Part shown: one piece after another, positions 21,833 to 30,533 of the stretch
Layout of the letters: each line of letters begins with the position of its first letter
Numbering within the stretch: position 1 is the stretch's first letter
Assembly (NCBI GenBank): GCA_015075375.1
Contig: JABTUM010000002.1
Location: 1,599,393 to 1,663,392, forward strand
Direction of reading: 5' to 3'
Source: Planctomycetota bacterium
Lineage (GTDB): Bacteria; Planctomycetota; SZUA-567; H5-PLA8
DNA length: 64,000 bases
The notes under the pieces: model-generated
What the model was told of the DNA's origin: nothing
Seen by the model: only the letters and a program-made list of their open reading frames with translations
Databases searched by the model: none
Translations under genes and position numbers: made by a program

Positions 21833-22577
21833 ATCAGTTGGCTCCAAGGGCGGCATTCAAATCAACTACCAAGCTTTGGGCCACCAAACGGTCCTGATGA
21901 CTCGCGCTGGCATTCTTCCGAAGGCGGGTGGCCTGGACCGGGTGCCGCAGAGCAAGCCTCGCTGGCTTGCTCCGTGCCTCACCGACCGCGCACGCGCTTG
22001 GCATCGGTCCCCTGAAGCCATACCTTCAACGTCCACCACACCCCAGGGCACGCATGCTAGGCATTCGCCCCGCGCGCCGAAACAAGAAAACCTCAAACAA
22101 CCACACCCACTTACGCATACGCGTAACCTCCCGCCGCCGCCGAACGCCAAAGGCCACGGAAAGCCGCGCTTATTTTCCCTCCGCTTGCCCGCGATCTGCC
22201 GTCCGGCACCTTTGGATTAAATGCTCAAAATAGTGGCCGCCGCCCCGGCCTTGAGCTTTTTGATTTTCTCCATTTTATTTCCTCCGCACCCGTTCAGCCC
22301 CTCGCGCATAGCCGCCCAGGCGCTAAGCACCTGCGTGCAAATATACGCTTTGCAGCAGCGATTTATAGCAGTTTTATGGCAGGATCAAATTTTTGCTCGA
22401 CGTGCGCGAGGTGGTATAGACCGCCTTTTCGCGCGTATAAGTCCTTATTCCTCGTCCGCCGTTTTACCGCACGTGAGCACCCCCGCTTCGCCGCGTGCAT
22501 AGCCTCTATATCGCGCCGCAAGCGCCGGCGCGATCCGCCTTGGTCTCCCGGACCAACCGCGCTACACTCCCCGCCGC
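21833..22577. other. Intergenic region at the right edge of the array
   Basis: Holds the D2 hairpin (21938-21995). The remainder, particularly 22220-22480, is lower in GC than core DNA and contains no gene I can support. It presumably includes the SpoU gene promoter. Confidence 0.5.
21938..21995 (+). repeat. D repeat, copy 2
   Basis: CGGGTGCCGCAGAGCAAGC, a short loop, GCTTGCTCCGTG, then CCTCACCGACCGCGCACGC. Same orientation as D1; the stem has one mismatch here. Confidence 0.85.
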
Positions 22578-23261
22578 ATGCTCACGCGCTGCCCCAACCC
22601 CGCCTGCCGCCTCACGTTCGATGTCCCCGGCGAACGCGCCGGCAAGAACGGCCCCTGCCCCCAATGCGGGCAAGTCATCACCTTCCGCTCGCTCGAAATC
22701 CTCAACAAGCTCGAACGCCAGCGCGCAGCGCTCGAAGCCCAAGGCCCCCGCTCCACCGGCGCATCGCCCCCGCCCTTCGGCGCCCTGCTCGAAGACGTGC
22801 GCAGCCTCTGGAACGTCGGCTCGATCTTCCGCACCGCCGACGGCGCCGGCGTCGGCGCCCTGTACTTGTGCGGCATCACCGGTTGCCCGCCGCGCAAGGA
22901 GATCGCCAAAACCAGCCTGGGCAGCGAAGAGGTCGTGCCGTGGGAATACCACGCCGGAGCGTTGGATGTGGTCCCGCGCCTCAAAGCCGCCGGCGTGTAT
23001 CTGGTGGGATTGGAATTAACCGGAGCGAGCCGGCCGCTGGACGCGCGGCTGTCCGAAGCTCCGCTGCCCGCGCCGCTGTGCCTGGCCGTGGGCAACGAAG
23101 TGGCGGGATTGTCCGCCGAACTCCTGAACGTCTGCGACGAAGTCTGCCACCTGCCCATGCGCGGGGTGAAGCATTCGCTCAACGTCGCCGTCGCCTTCGG
23201 CGTCGCCGCCTACCGCATCGCCGAAACGCTCCCGCCCGGCCGGCCTACTTCTTGCCCTTGA
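22578..23261 (+). CDS. SpoU/TrmH-type RNA 2'-O-methyltransferase with N-terminal zinc ribbon
   Basis: A 227-residue SPOUT methylase that would methylate ribose 2'-OH in tRNA or rRNA using SAM. Motif 1 (NVGSIFRTADGAG) starts near residue 79, motif 2 is A-V-G-N-E-V-A-G-L-S, and motif 3 is L-P-M-R-G-V-K-H-S-L-N-V-A-V-A. Motif 2 has Val where Gly is usual (GNE-x-x-G). The first 35 residues are a zinc ribbon (CPNPAC and CPQCG), an uncommon addition that may bind RNA or protein. Its end overlaps the convergent gene by 17 bp. Confidence 0.9.
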   Translation: MLTRCPNPACRLTFDVPGERAGKNGPCPQCGQVITFRSLEILNKLERQRAALEAQGPRSTGASPPPFGALLEDVRSLWNVGSIFRTADGAGVGALYLCGITGCPPRKEIAKTSLGSEEVVPWEYHAGALDVVPRLKAAGVYLVGLELTGASRPLDARLSEAPLPAPLCLAVGNEVAGLSAELLNVCDEVCHLPMRGVKHSLNVAVAFGVAAYRIAETLPPGRPTSCP

Positions 23262-24069
23262 ACTTGACCAAGTCCGTCGCGAAGCGCTCGAAGGCGCGCT
23301 TCAAGCTGTCGTTTTTCTCTTTCTGATCCGGCGAAGTGGTCGGATAAAGGCGCCGAATCAGTTCCAGATTTCGCTGCAAGTCGTCGGTGAGATTGCGGCT
23401 CGGATCGGCATCCAGTTCGCGCAGCACGTCCGTGTAGCTGGTCAAGATGATCGAATACACGCGCCTGCCGATATCCGTCTCGTTCCCGATCTTATCTCGC
23501 ACCCGCCGCATCAGCATGGCGAACTCTTCGAACCACTGGTTGGGCGTGCGAGCCTTATTTCGGTCTCGAGCCACCTTGACTTCGCTCTGCAACGTCCGGG
23601 CGGCCTCGCTGATCCATTCGGCTCGCGGCCGATCCGCATCGCGAAATCGGAAAGACCGGCGCGCGGTATCGATGTTCGACAAAAACTGGTCAAAATGCTG
23701 ATCGATGGTCTTGTCCGGCACCACGGCTTCCCGCATGTTCTGATTAAACGTGGCGCGCGATGTGGCCAGCAAAGTCCGCAGAGAGTTGGCTTGGTCGTCG
23801 CGCGTGAATTTCCGATTCAGCTCCTCGATCTCCTGGCGGTACTCGTCCAGCACCATCTGCGTTGTCTTTTCGCCCGCCTTCAAGCCCGTCGCAGCCACCG
23901 TGGTCCGGGGGCCTTCGGTCTTCTTCCCCTCATCCGGATCGCTTTCCGGCAGCGAAGGCATGGACGGACTCTCGTCCTCCGCTCGCACCAGCGCGCACGA
24001 AGCAATCAACCCCAGAACCCCCACTCCAATCCAGAGCATCGCCGGGCGTGTAAAGGCCATCTCAGCCAC
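23245..24069 (-). CDS. Secreted helical protein, unknown
   Basis: A 274-residue exported protein with a signal peptide (MLWIGVGVLGLIASCALVRA). A polar Pro/Ser/Asp/Glu linker follows. The mature part is charged and helical, with E-Y-R-Q-E-I-E-E-L-N-R-K-F, F-D-Q-F-L-S-N-I-D-T-A-R-R-S and W-F-E-E-F-A-M-L-M-R-R-V-R-D-K. No catalytic motif. It converges on the SpoU gene and overlaps its 3' end. ATG 24060 is an equally good start. Confidence 0.75.
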   Translation of the reverse strand: MAEMAFTRPAMLWIGVGVLGLIASCALVRAEDESPSMPSLPESDPDEGKKTEGPRTTVAATGLKAGEKTTQMVLDEYRQEIEELNRKFTRDDQANSLRTLLATSRATFNQNMREAVVPDKTIDQHFDQFLSNIDTARRSFRFRDADRPRAEWISEAARTLQSEVKVARDRNKARTPNQWFEEFAMLMRRVRDKIGNETDIGRRVYSIILTSYTDVLRELDADPSRNLTDDLQRNLELIRRLYPTTSPDQKEKNDSLKRAFERFATDLVKFKGKK

Positions 24070-24481
24070 CTCGCTTCCAATCTCGGAACCGCGCCATCCA
24101 CCGCCCGAGCCACATGCCTCAAACGGCCTTTAGACCACACTCCGCCTACTTGGCTTCTACGTATTAAACCAACTTCCGGTGCGCCCCGTCCTACCCTAAA
24201 ACACGGACACTCTTCTGGTGTCCATGTAACGGACGAATCAGACAAGGTTTGCATTCAATTCCACTTGCGATTTCCTGCACCAAGCGCAGGAGATCTAATT
24301 GCTTTTAGGCAATCGGCGCGGACCGACAAGGAAAAATCGAGGGGATGGGATTCTAGGAAGGTAAAGACTTTATCAAAATGAAACGCAGGCATGCACGACC
24401 AGCGGCTCATGGTCCTACCGGTTGCGCCGCGACACCATTCGGCGCGACGGGAACAAGCCCGCTTCCTGCCGTCCTGGCTGC
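24070..24481. other. Intergenic region
   Basis: No gene, repeat or convincing hairpin seen in these 412 bases. It should hold the promoter of the secreted helical protein. Confidence 0.4.
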
Positions 24482-25180
24482 TTACATGATCCGGCCAAGC
24501 ATCTTGTCGATCTCTTCCGCTAGCGTTTGCGGCTTGATCGGTGTGCGCAAGAAGCCCTGCGCGCCCAACTCCAGCGCGCGGTCCGATTCCGCTTCCTTGA
24601 GGTCCGAATCGGACAAAATGAGAATCGGGACAGTCTTGATGTTCCGCGTCTTGCGGATCTTCTCGAGCAGCTTCCAGGCATCGAACTCGGATACCGAAGT
24701 GTTGACGATAAATAGCGAGGGGTACAAATCCGCGGCCTTGAGCAGCGCATCGGCGCTGTTGTGCGCCTCGATCGCCTCATGGCCCAGCTTTGTGATCGCC
24801 GCCGCCATCTCTTTGCTCGCGCTCGATCCCGAGTCGATCAGCATAATCCGCTTCTGACCCAGGTTTTGACGGGCTTTGATAAAATTCTCCAGGTCCTGGA
24901 CTTTGATCTTCCAGTACCCGTTACTCAGCTTGGTCGCCGGCAGCCGGCGATGGTAAATCCACTGCTTGACGGCTTCGCCCGTGACATTCAGGATCCGGCC
25001 GGCTTCATTCGGGGAAAGATAGCGATCGGAAGGCGGAACTTCTTCAGGGGGGCGAATTCCATAATGAGCGGCCTCTTCCGCCACCACCATGGGCTCCCGG
25101 CGCTTACGGCCTCGGCGCCTGCCCGATTCCACCTTCTTGCGACCCCTGCCTTTTGTTAACCCACTGCCGAATCGTGACAT
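24482..25180 (-). CDS. Regulator with excisionase-type HTH and degenerate receiver domain
   Basis: A 232-residue protein. After a very basic N-terminal tail (GRGRKK, GRRRGRKRRE), residues 53-97 form a MerR/excisionase-like winged helix (YLSPNEAGRILNVTGEAVKQWI, then G-Y-W-K-I-K-V-Q-D-L-E-N-F-I). Residues 110-232 match a response-regulator receiver, but the phospho-acceptor Asp position reads I-V-N-T, the first acidic pair is I-D-S-G, and the usual K-P reads R-T-P. The domain is thus unlikely to be phosphorylated and may act by dimerisation or ligand binding. No kinase is adjacent. Confidence 0.85.
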   Translation of the reverse strand: MSRFGSGLTKGRGRKKVESGRRRGRKRREPMVVAEEAAHYGIRPPEEVPPSDRYLSPNEAGRILNVTGEAVKQWIYHRRLPATKLSNGYWKIKVQDLENFIKARQNLGQKRIMLIDSGSSASKEMAAAITKLGHEAIEAHNSADALLKAADLYPSLFIVNTSVSEFDAWKLLEKIRKTRNIKTVPILILSDSDLKEAESDRALELGAQGFLRTPIKPQTLAEEIDKMLGRIM

Positions 25181-25647
25181 GCCTCAACCTCTCCTTAAAG
25201 TCTTTTCCAAACAAACCTTATCAGGTCCAAGTTGACTCATTAAGAGTACGTGCTAGCGCGAGCCGTTCCCCTTAGCCGTCTGTTTCATCTTTGTCAAATA
25301 GATAATATATTAAGGGTTCTTTGGGTAGCCGCCATTTCATCTGTTTCATTATTCCAATTCAACTTACCGTATCCCGGCCCATGCGCCATACTACTTTTTA
25401 CCACATCACAGGTATGCGCTCATGCTTCCAGGTTGGATTTCTCAATTTTCAACCGACATACAGCACTCCGCACACGGCAGGCCAGATGGCCCTTTACGCG
25501 GCTGGATTCGTCTTAGCTTGGACGGCGGATGCGTTAGAGAATCGCAACAAATGGGGGGCTTGCTTGCTACGAGCGCATGGATATTAGGCCCATTTACGGG
25601 CTCGGCTTACTTGCAGCGCCGTCTATCGGCAGGGACAGGTAGGCAAG
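25181..25647. other. Intergenic region
   Basis: No gene or repeat that I can support in 467 bases of slightly lower GC. Small open frames on the plus strand (25250-25664) overlap in different frames and lack family likeness. Confidence 0.4.
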
Positions 25648-26205
25648 CTAATCGGTCACCTTAAAGGCCAAGGTCGCCACATGGCGCGCAGGAGCCTTCT
25701 CGGTTACGCCTTGAGACGACCGGCATAGGACTCTTGCGGTGAGCCGAGCGTTGTACTTGCCAGGAGGCAGGCGCTTGAGCGGAATAATGGCCGTAGGCTG
25801 GGTAAAGCCCGCCGTCGTGCGAATGCCGTCACCCGGGTCTTCGAAATCGCACTCGATCTCGATGGTCTTCCCCTGGAGCTTCACCGACCGCACGTCCAGC
25901 GCGTATCCGCCGGACCCAAAGACGCCTCGGAAGACCACCAAGTTCATACCCAAATCGTACTGTATCGCACTGGGCGGCCGATCGTTGTCCACCACGACCC
26001 CGCGTAGGCTGCGCAGCACGTCGGCTTCTTCGTGCCCGTGCAGGGCAAAGATCTGAGTCGCTCGGGTCTTATCGGAAAAACCGCGCAGCGCACAAGCCCG
26101 GCTGACCACGGCGTCCTCCCGATGCGGAACCTCGGGAGGCGCGGTCTGACCGCCGCGTGAAGTCAGGACAAACCCGGCCAGCGCCCTGCGAATCAGCTTT
26201 ACCAT
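25648..26205 (-). CDS. PrcB-like protein
   Basis: A 185-residue protein starting at ATG 26205 (an in-frame start at 26250 is possible). An N-terminal hydrophobic segment (LIRRALAGFVLTS) is short and may not be a signal peptide. The C-terminal half resembles the PrcB_C domain: M-N-L-V-V-F-R-G-V-F-G-S-G-G-Y-A-L-D-V followed by strands, G-F-T-Q-P-T-A-I-I-P-L and L-P-P-G-K-Y-N-A-R-L. PrcB proteins regulate surface proteases in spirochaetes. No protease is adjacent, so a role is not assigned. Confidence 0.6.
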   Translation of the reverse strand: MVKLIRRALAGFVLTSRGGQTAPPEVPHREDAVVSRACALRGFSDKTRATQIFALHGHEEADVLRSLRGVVVDNDRPPSAIQYDLGMNLVVFRGVFGSGGYALDVRSVKLQGKTIEIECDFEDPGDGIRTTAGFTQPTAIIPLKRLPPGKYNARLTARVLCRSSQGVTEKAPARHVATLAFKVTD

Positions 26206-26574
26206 GCTCGGTCCCCGGTTGGCGGCGCTTACTCTACCTAAGACGCACAAAGCAAAGGAAGGTTCTCACTTTCTCAAACTTGCTTCGCTGTCTGCCAGTC
26301 ACTTGCACATATCTATTGCGCATTCCGCTTACTATCCTTCAGGCCTGTTTTCCTGATGGCGGCTTCAGGCCCATCGAACACTGCAAGATCAACTCTTTTC
26401 CCCATCTAGCCTTACACCTATTTCACGCACTTATCCGCCGACCTCGGGCACGACTTGTAAGGTATATTGAGCAATACCGATGCCCGGCGCGGGATTTACG
26501 CCTCGTTGACAGACTGAGCCATTGCGCTCGGCGCGCACTGGACCCGGCCGGACGGGCACTCCTGGAGCGACCCC
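26206..26574. other. Divergent intergenic region
   Basis: Space between the PrcB-like gene and the dioxygenase gene; presumably two promoters. Nothing structured seen. Confidence 0.4.
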
Positions 26575-27333
26575 ATGACGCTTGTTGCCAGTCACGTCGA
26601 AAGCATTCGCACGCGCGGCTACGCGGTGCTCGAAGGTGTGCTGGATGCAGATCAACTTCGTGACGCTCGTTCCATTCTGGACGAGATATTCAAGAACGAA
26701 GAGGCGTTCTCTTCCGAACGCGGCTGGAAGAACGAGACGTACCAGGTGGCGTACGCACTTCCGCTCAAGCATCCGTTCTATCGCCGCTTCGCGCTTAATC
26801 CCCGCCTGTTCCCCTTGATGCAAGAGATCTTGGGGAGCGACTGCATCCTGGCGAGCTTGAACGGCTTGACCATGACGCCGGGGGGTAAGACTCAGGGCCT
26901 GCATATCGATCAATTCGAGACGATCCCGGGATCGACTTTGTACATCAATGCGTTGCATTGCTTGGACGACTTCACGAAAGAAAAGGGCAGCACACGGGTC
27001 GTACCCGGTTCCCACGACCGGCCGTTCCCCGGACGCGACAAGATGGCCGCATTCGAACACGAGGCCATTCAACTGGAAGCTCCGGCGGGGAGCGTGATCG
27101 CGTATAACGGGGGCCTTTGGCACGCCGGAAGCCAAAACCGCACCAATCAGCCCCGGCGCGCCATCCACGCCTATTACAGCCGCAGTTGGGTGCGCCCGCA
27201 GTGGGATTTTGCGCGCAGCGCCCCGCCCGAGCTGGCTGCCCAGTTCAGCGACGATGAGAAGCGGCTACTCGGATTTTACGCTCAGGCCGGGCTCTACGAC
27301 CTGGCGACCCACCAGCAGGTCCGTTTTCGGTAG
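26575..27333 (+). CDS. Phytanoyl-CoA dioxygenase (PhyH) family oxygenase
   Basis: A 252-residue Fe(II)/2-oxoglutarate-dependent oxygenase. Iron ligands are H110 and D112 (GLHIDQF) and the distal H183 (GGLWHAGSQNR), with an Arg shortly after (QPRRAIHAYYSRSW) to bind 2-oxoglutarate. Family members hydroxylate small molecules; the substrate cannot be read here. It has a strong likeness to bacterial PhyH proteins that occur in multiple copies in Planctomycetota-like genomes. It stands alone. Confidence 0.92.
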   Translation: MTLVASHVESIRTRGYAVLEGVLDADQLRDARSILDEIFKNEEAFSSERGWKNETYQVAYALPLKHPFYRRFALNPRLFPLMQEILGSDCILASLNGLTMTPGGKTQGLHIDQFETIPGSTLYINALHCLDDFTKEKGSTRVVPGSHDRPFPGRDKMAAFEHEAIQLEAPAGSVIAYNGGLWHAGSQNRTNQPRRAIHAYYSRSWVRPQWDFARSAPPELAAQFSDDEKRLLGFYAQAGLYDLATHQQVRFR

Positions 27334-27483
27334 ACCGAACCTACCGCAACCTGTTTTAGGTAACTATGTTACAGAATCAAAAGCGACCCGACCCAAAACA
27401 AGTCTTGGAGTACGGCAAACTTACGGCTAACATGGTCGTTTCGTACCAGGAATGGGATACCGGTTCGATCTAAGGAGAAAGCC

Positions 27484-28866
27484 ATGCGGTTGGGCGTCAG
27501 GTCGGGTGCTTGCAAGAGCGGTTCGTGGTCCCTCTTAGCCTTTATGATGGTGACTTTGAGTGCCGGTTGGGTTTACTCGGCAACCGATTCCCAGGCCGAT
27601 GGGTATCGCGCGGCGCCCGTACCTCCAACGCTGGGGATCGAATCGTGGGACGGTGTCACGGCTCCCGGGGTTGCGCAGCGCTGCGAGGTCGATGTCGGCC
27701 AGTCCCTCCTCATCACCGATGCGAAGTTCACGATCAAAAATCCATTCTTGAAGCGCACCATTGACATTGAGCCGGCCGAAGATTCTTTTTCGGTGGCTGG
27801 GTTCCTCAATCTGGCCGCGCTGGTGACCGGCGATGTCCAGACCCCTGAAATTGATCAGGATTCCGTCGGATCCCGCGAAATCGATATGCCGCTTCCGCGC
27901 TTGGCCCAGTTGGGGCAGTTCCCGGTCGAAGCCGCATTCGGATTCGAGTTTGGATTTGGCGGTATCTTGGAGTTGAACCCGTTCTGTGAAATCAACCCCG
28001 TCCCCGCTACGGTTACGCCGACTAAGATCGTGTGGAAGAGCCCCAAGGGCGCTACACCTGTAGTGACCATTACCGTAAACCCCATGACAGGCGAATTCTC
28101 GGTGGACTGCCAGAAGGTTTCGCTGTCCGACCTTATTCTCAACCCCACCGACACGGTAGGTGCACGCGGAGCTGCAATATTTGAAATCGTCCCCCTCTTT
28201 TTCGGCATTGGATTCGACGGGTTGGAAGGCTACGGCGTGAGCATCGTGGGTGCGGTCGCTACGCAGAAAAACGAAGACGCTCCGATCGTGGGCACGTACA
28301 AGTACGCTAAGGTCGGGTTCCCGCTTGATGGCGAATTCTTCGTGGACAGCCTGAAGATCGATCAGCGTGAGGTCAAGTTCGGCAAGGGAGACGCCCTCTC
28401 CAGGGTTTCGCGGCGACTCTTCGAGCATCGGGCGACGCTGAGCGCCTATTTCCTGCCCGATATATTCGATGAGGATTTCGAACTCTGCGAAGGCGTCTGC
28501 CTGGGCATTGGAGAGATCGGCGAATGCATCGATGCCGAGGACTTCACAGTCAACGCGGACGAGACCATCTTCACCTATCGGCGCCCGCGCGGCGAAGAAG
28601 GCGTGTTCGTATCGGTGATCATTAATCTTAAGACCGGTAAACTGACGGCGGTCACGGATTGGTTCGAGGAAGGCGCATTCAGCGTGAATGGCATCTTCGA
28701 CGGCGTCACTTACCTGGAAGAGAATCAGATCGTGGAAGTCAACCTGGAGCTGGCCTGCGAAGGCGAGTTCAGTTTTGGCGCGCTGGTGGCGCCGTACAAG
28801 AAGGGCTGGAGCACCGGTATTCCTCGCATTCTGACCAGCACGATCCTGTTTGAAGAAGGCGACTAA
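27484..28866 (+). CDS. Secreted protein with DSF-type modules, unknown
   Basis: A 460-residue exported protein with AAGGAGA 5 bases before ATG. Signal peptide LLAFMMVTLSAGWVYS. The mature part is rich in beta strands and short Pro/Gly turns. Modules begin with D-S-F-S-V-A-G-F-L-N (about residue 99) and contain lines such as P-V-V-T-I-T-V-N-P-M-T-G-E-F. The D-S-F-x(3)-G-x-L pattern recurs in the two giant proteins at 55-62 kb, suggesting one family of secreted beta modules. It ends at a strong terminator. Confidence 0.75.
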   Translation: MRLGVRSGACKSGSWSLLAFMMVTLSAGWVYSATDSQADGYRAAPVPPTLGIESWDGVTAPGVAQRCEVDVGQSLLITDAKFTIKNPFLKRTIDIEPAEDSFSVAGFLNLAALVTGDVQTPEIDQDSVGSREIDMPLPRLAQLGQFPVEAAFGFEFGFGGILELNPFCEINPVPATVTPTKIVWKSPKGATPVVTITVNPMTGEFSVDCQKVSLSDLILNPTDTVGARGAAIFEIVPLFFGIGFDGLEGYGVSIVGAVATQKNEDAPIVGTYKYAKVGFPLDGEFFVDSLKIDQREVKFGKGDALSRVSRRLFEHRATLSAYFLPDIFDEDFELCEGVCLGIGEIGECIDAEDFTVNADETIFTYRRPRGEEGVFVSVIINLKTGKLTAVTDWFEEGAFSVNGIFDGVTYLEENQIVEVNLELACEGEFSFGALVAPYKKGWSTGIPRILTSTILFEEGD

Positions 28867-28915
28867 TCTCTCGCATGCGAAGTTAGGCGTGCAGATCCCA
28901 ACCGGACGTATCCAG

Positions 28916-28943
28916 GGGCGCCTTTCGGGGCGCCCTTTTTTTT
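28916..28943 (+). terminator. Rho-independent terminator
   Basis: GGGCGCC-loop-GGCGCCC followed by eight T residues, 50 bp after the stop of the secreted protein and 11 bp before the convergent cvpA end. Confidence 0.92.
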
Positions 28944-28953
28944 GTGCTTACCG

Positions 28954-29565
28954 CTAAGGCGCTTGGCCGTCTCCGCACGCTTCCTGATCTTCCGACTCCG
29001 CGCGCTGGCCGGCGGGCTTGATCTTCAAACCGCGGCCCACTTCCTGGGCCGAAGTCTCCAGCCAGACGTGAAGTTCCTGGATCGCGCCCTCGGGGAGCAA
29101 CCGCGCGCCGGCCACCGCCAGCGGCGGCACGAGCTTCGATTCGGTCCATGCCGGCTGGCGCGGCCACAGGCTCACGATGGAAGCGGCGGCCACCAGCGCG
29201 ATCACACTGGCCTTCAGCGCTCCGAAGATGCCACCGAGAATGCGGTCTTGTCCGCGGCGCATTTCCTGCTCCTTGCGCGGCAGGCCCTGTTCGGCCTGAT
29301 GTTCGGCCCACGTAGCCGCCAGCCGCAGCAGCAGCGCCACGGCGCCCGAGACGAACAGGAAACCGATCAGCTTCGCATGAAAGGGATCGCTGGTTACGGA
29401 TCCCAAGAGGCGCATCCCTAAGGCCGGTGCGACGGCCGAGCCCAGCACGACGCTGAAGCCCACCGCGCCCATCGCGACGGCCTGCCAGAGCAGACCGCTG
29501 CGCCAGCCCATGTAAGTCTGGAAGATTAAAAACGAAACGAGAAGGATGTCCGTCAAGATGCCCAT
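28954..29565 (-). CDS. cvpA: CvpA family membrane protein
   Basis: A 203-residue CvpA homologue with four membrane helices. ATG 29565 is used because M-G-I-L-T-D-I-L-L-V-S is the typical start; an upstream in-frame start at 29637 has none. Signature: Y-M-G-W-R-S-G-L-L-W-Q in the first loop, and a later R-x-L-G-G-I-F-G-A-L-K. CvpA has been linked to envelope tolerance and colicin V production, but the mechanism is unclear. It lies downstream of truA. Confidence 0.88.
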   Translation of the reverse strand: MGILTDILLVSFLIFQTYMGWRSGLLWQAVAMGAVGFSVVLGSAVAPALGMRLLGSVTSDPFHAKLIGFLFVSGAVALLLRLAATWAEHQAEQGLPRKEQEMRRGQDRILGGIFGALKASVIALVAAASIVSLWPRQPAWTESKLVPPLAVAGARLLPEGAIQELHVWLETSAQEVGRGLKIKPAGQRAESEDQEACGDGQAP

Positions 29566-29670
29566 CGCCGGCCCCCCACCGGTTTTGCTCCGCAGGTAGG
29601 GGTGGTATCGCCCAGCTCGAGGCTGCAAGTGAACCAAATCGAGACTACGGGAACAAGGAGCCGCGCGGGC

Positions 29671-30513
29671 CTATTCGGTGGGATAGAAGACCTGCATCAG
29701 GCACAACCCATGGGGTGGCGCCGTCGGGCCGGCGCGCTTGCGATCGCGCGACGCCAGCACCTCCCCCACCCATTCGGGCGGATAGCGCCCGCGGCCGACT
29801 TCCGCCAGCGAGCCGACGATGGTGCGGACCATCTTGTAGAGAAAACCTCCGCCCTCCACATCGATCTCGATCACGCGCGCCTCGCGCACACCAGGAGGCG
29901 TACCTTCCAGCGCTTCTTCGCGCAGGTCGATGCGGCGAATCTCCCGAACGGTATCGAGCGGCGGCTTTCCTTCTTCGGCGCGCTGGTTTTGAGTCGGATC
30001 CAGGGAGCCGACGAAGGCCGAGCAGTCGTGGGTGCCGATGAGATGCTTCGCGCCGGCGCGCATCGCCTCGGCATCCAGCGGGTAGCGCAGGAACCAATGG
30101 TAGCGCCGGTACAGCGCGGAACGGTCCATCGGCGCCAGGATGCGGTAGCGGTAGATCTTGCCGGTGGCCGAGCGTTGCGCGTGGAACTCGGGCGGCACGG
30201 CTTCCGATCGGCGGCAGACGACATCTCCGGGCAGACGGCTGTTCAACGCACGGGCGACCCGTTCGGGCTCGATGGAGACGTCGTCGGGCCAATCGACGTG
30301 AGCCACCTGTCCGGCCGCGTGCACGCCTTCGTCGGTGCGGCTGGCGCCTTGGATGCGTATTTCGCGTCCGATCAGCGCAGCCAGCGCGGCTTCGATCGTA
30401 TCCTGAACGGTACGCACGGGCGCCGGTTCCGTGGCGTTCGACGCAAGCTGGCTCTGCCAGCCGTAAAAGTCGGTGCCGTCGTACTCGAAGGTGAGTTTCA
30501 GTCGGCGCGGCAT
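29671..30513 (-). CDS. truA: tRNA pseudouridine synthase TruA
   Basis: Makes pseudouridine at tRNA positions 38-40. ATG 30513 begins M-P-R-R-L-K-L-T-F-E-Y-D-G-T, the family start; the frame continues open further upstream to 31062 but there it overlaps the oxidase gene. The catalytic Asp is D61 in S-R-T-D-E-G-V-H-A. The C-terminal F-L-Y-K-M-V-R-T-I-V-G and the L-I-G-T-H-D-C-S-A-F segment are present. 280 residues, normal length. Confidence 0.96.
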   Translation of the reverse strand: MPRRLKLTFEYDGTDFYGWQSQLASNATEPAPVRTVQDTIEAALAALIGREIRIQGASRTDEGVHAAGQVAHVDWPDDVSIEPERVARALNSRLPGDVVCRRSEAVPPEFHAQRSATGKIYRYRILAPMDRSALYRRYHWFLRYPLDAEAMRAGAKHLIGTHDCSAFVGSLDPTQNQRAEEGKPPLDTVREIRRIDLREEALEGTPPGVREARVIEIDVEGGGFLYKMVRTIVGSLAEVGRGRYPPEWVGEVLASRDRKRAGPTAPPHGLCLMQVFYPTE

Positions 30514-30533
30514 GGTCGGGCCTTGGGGGCCGG

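Noticed and set aside
17027..22000. Classical integron attC sites
   Set aside because: No paired RYYYAAC/GTTRRRY core sites were found in the C, D or A elements, and no integrase is in the window.
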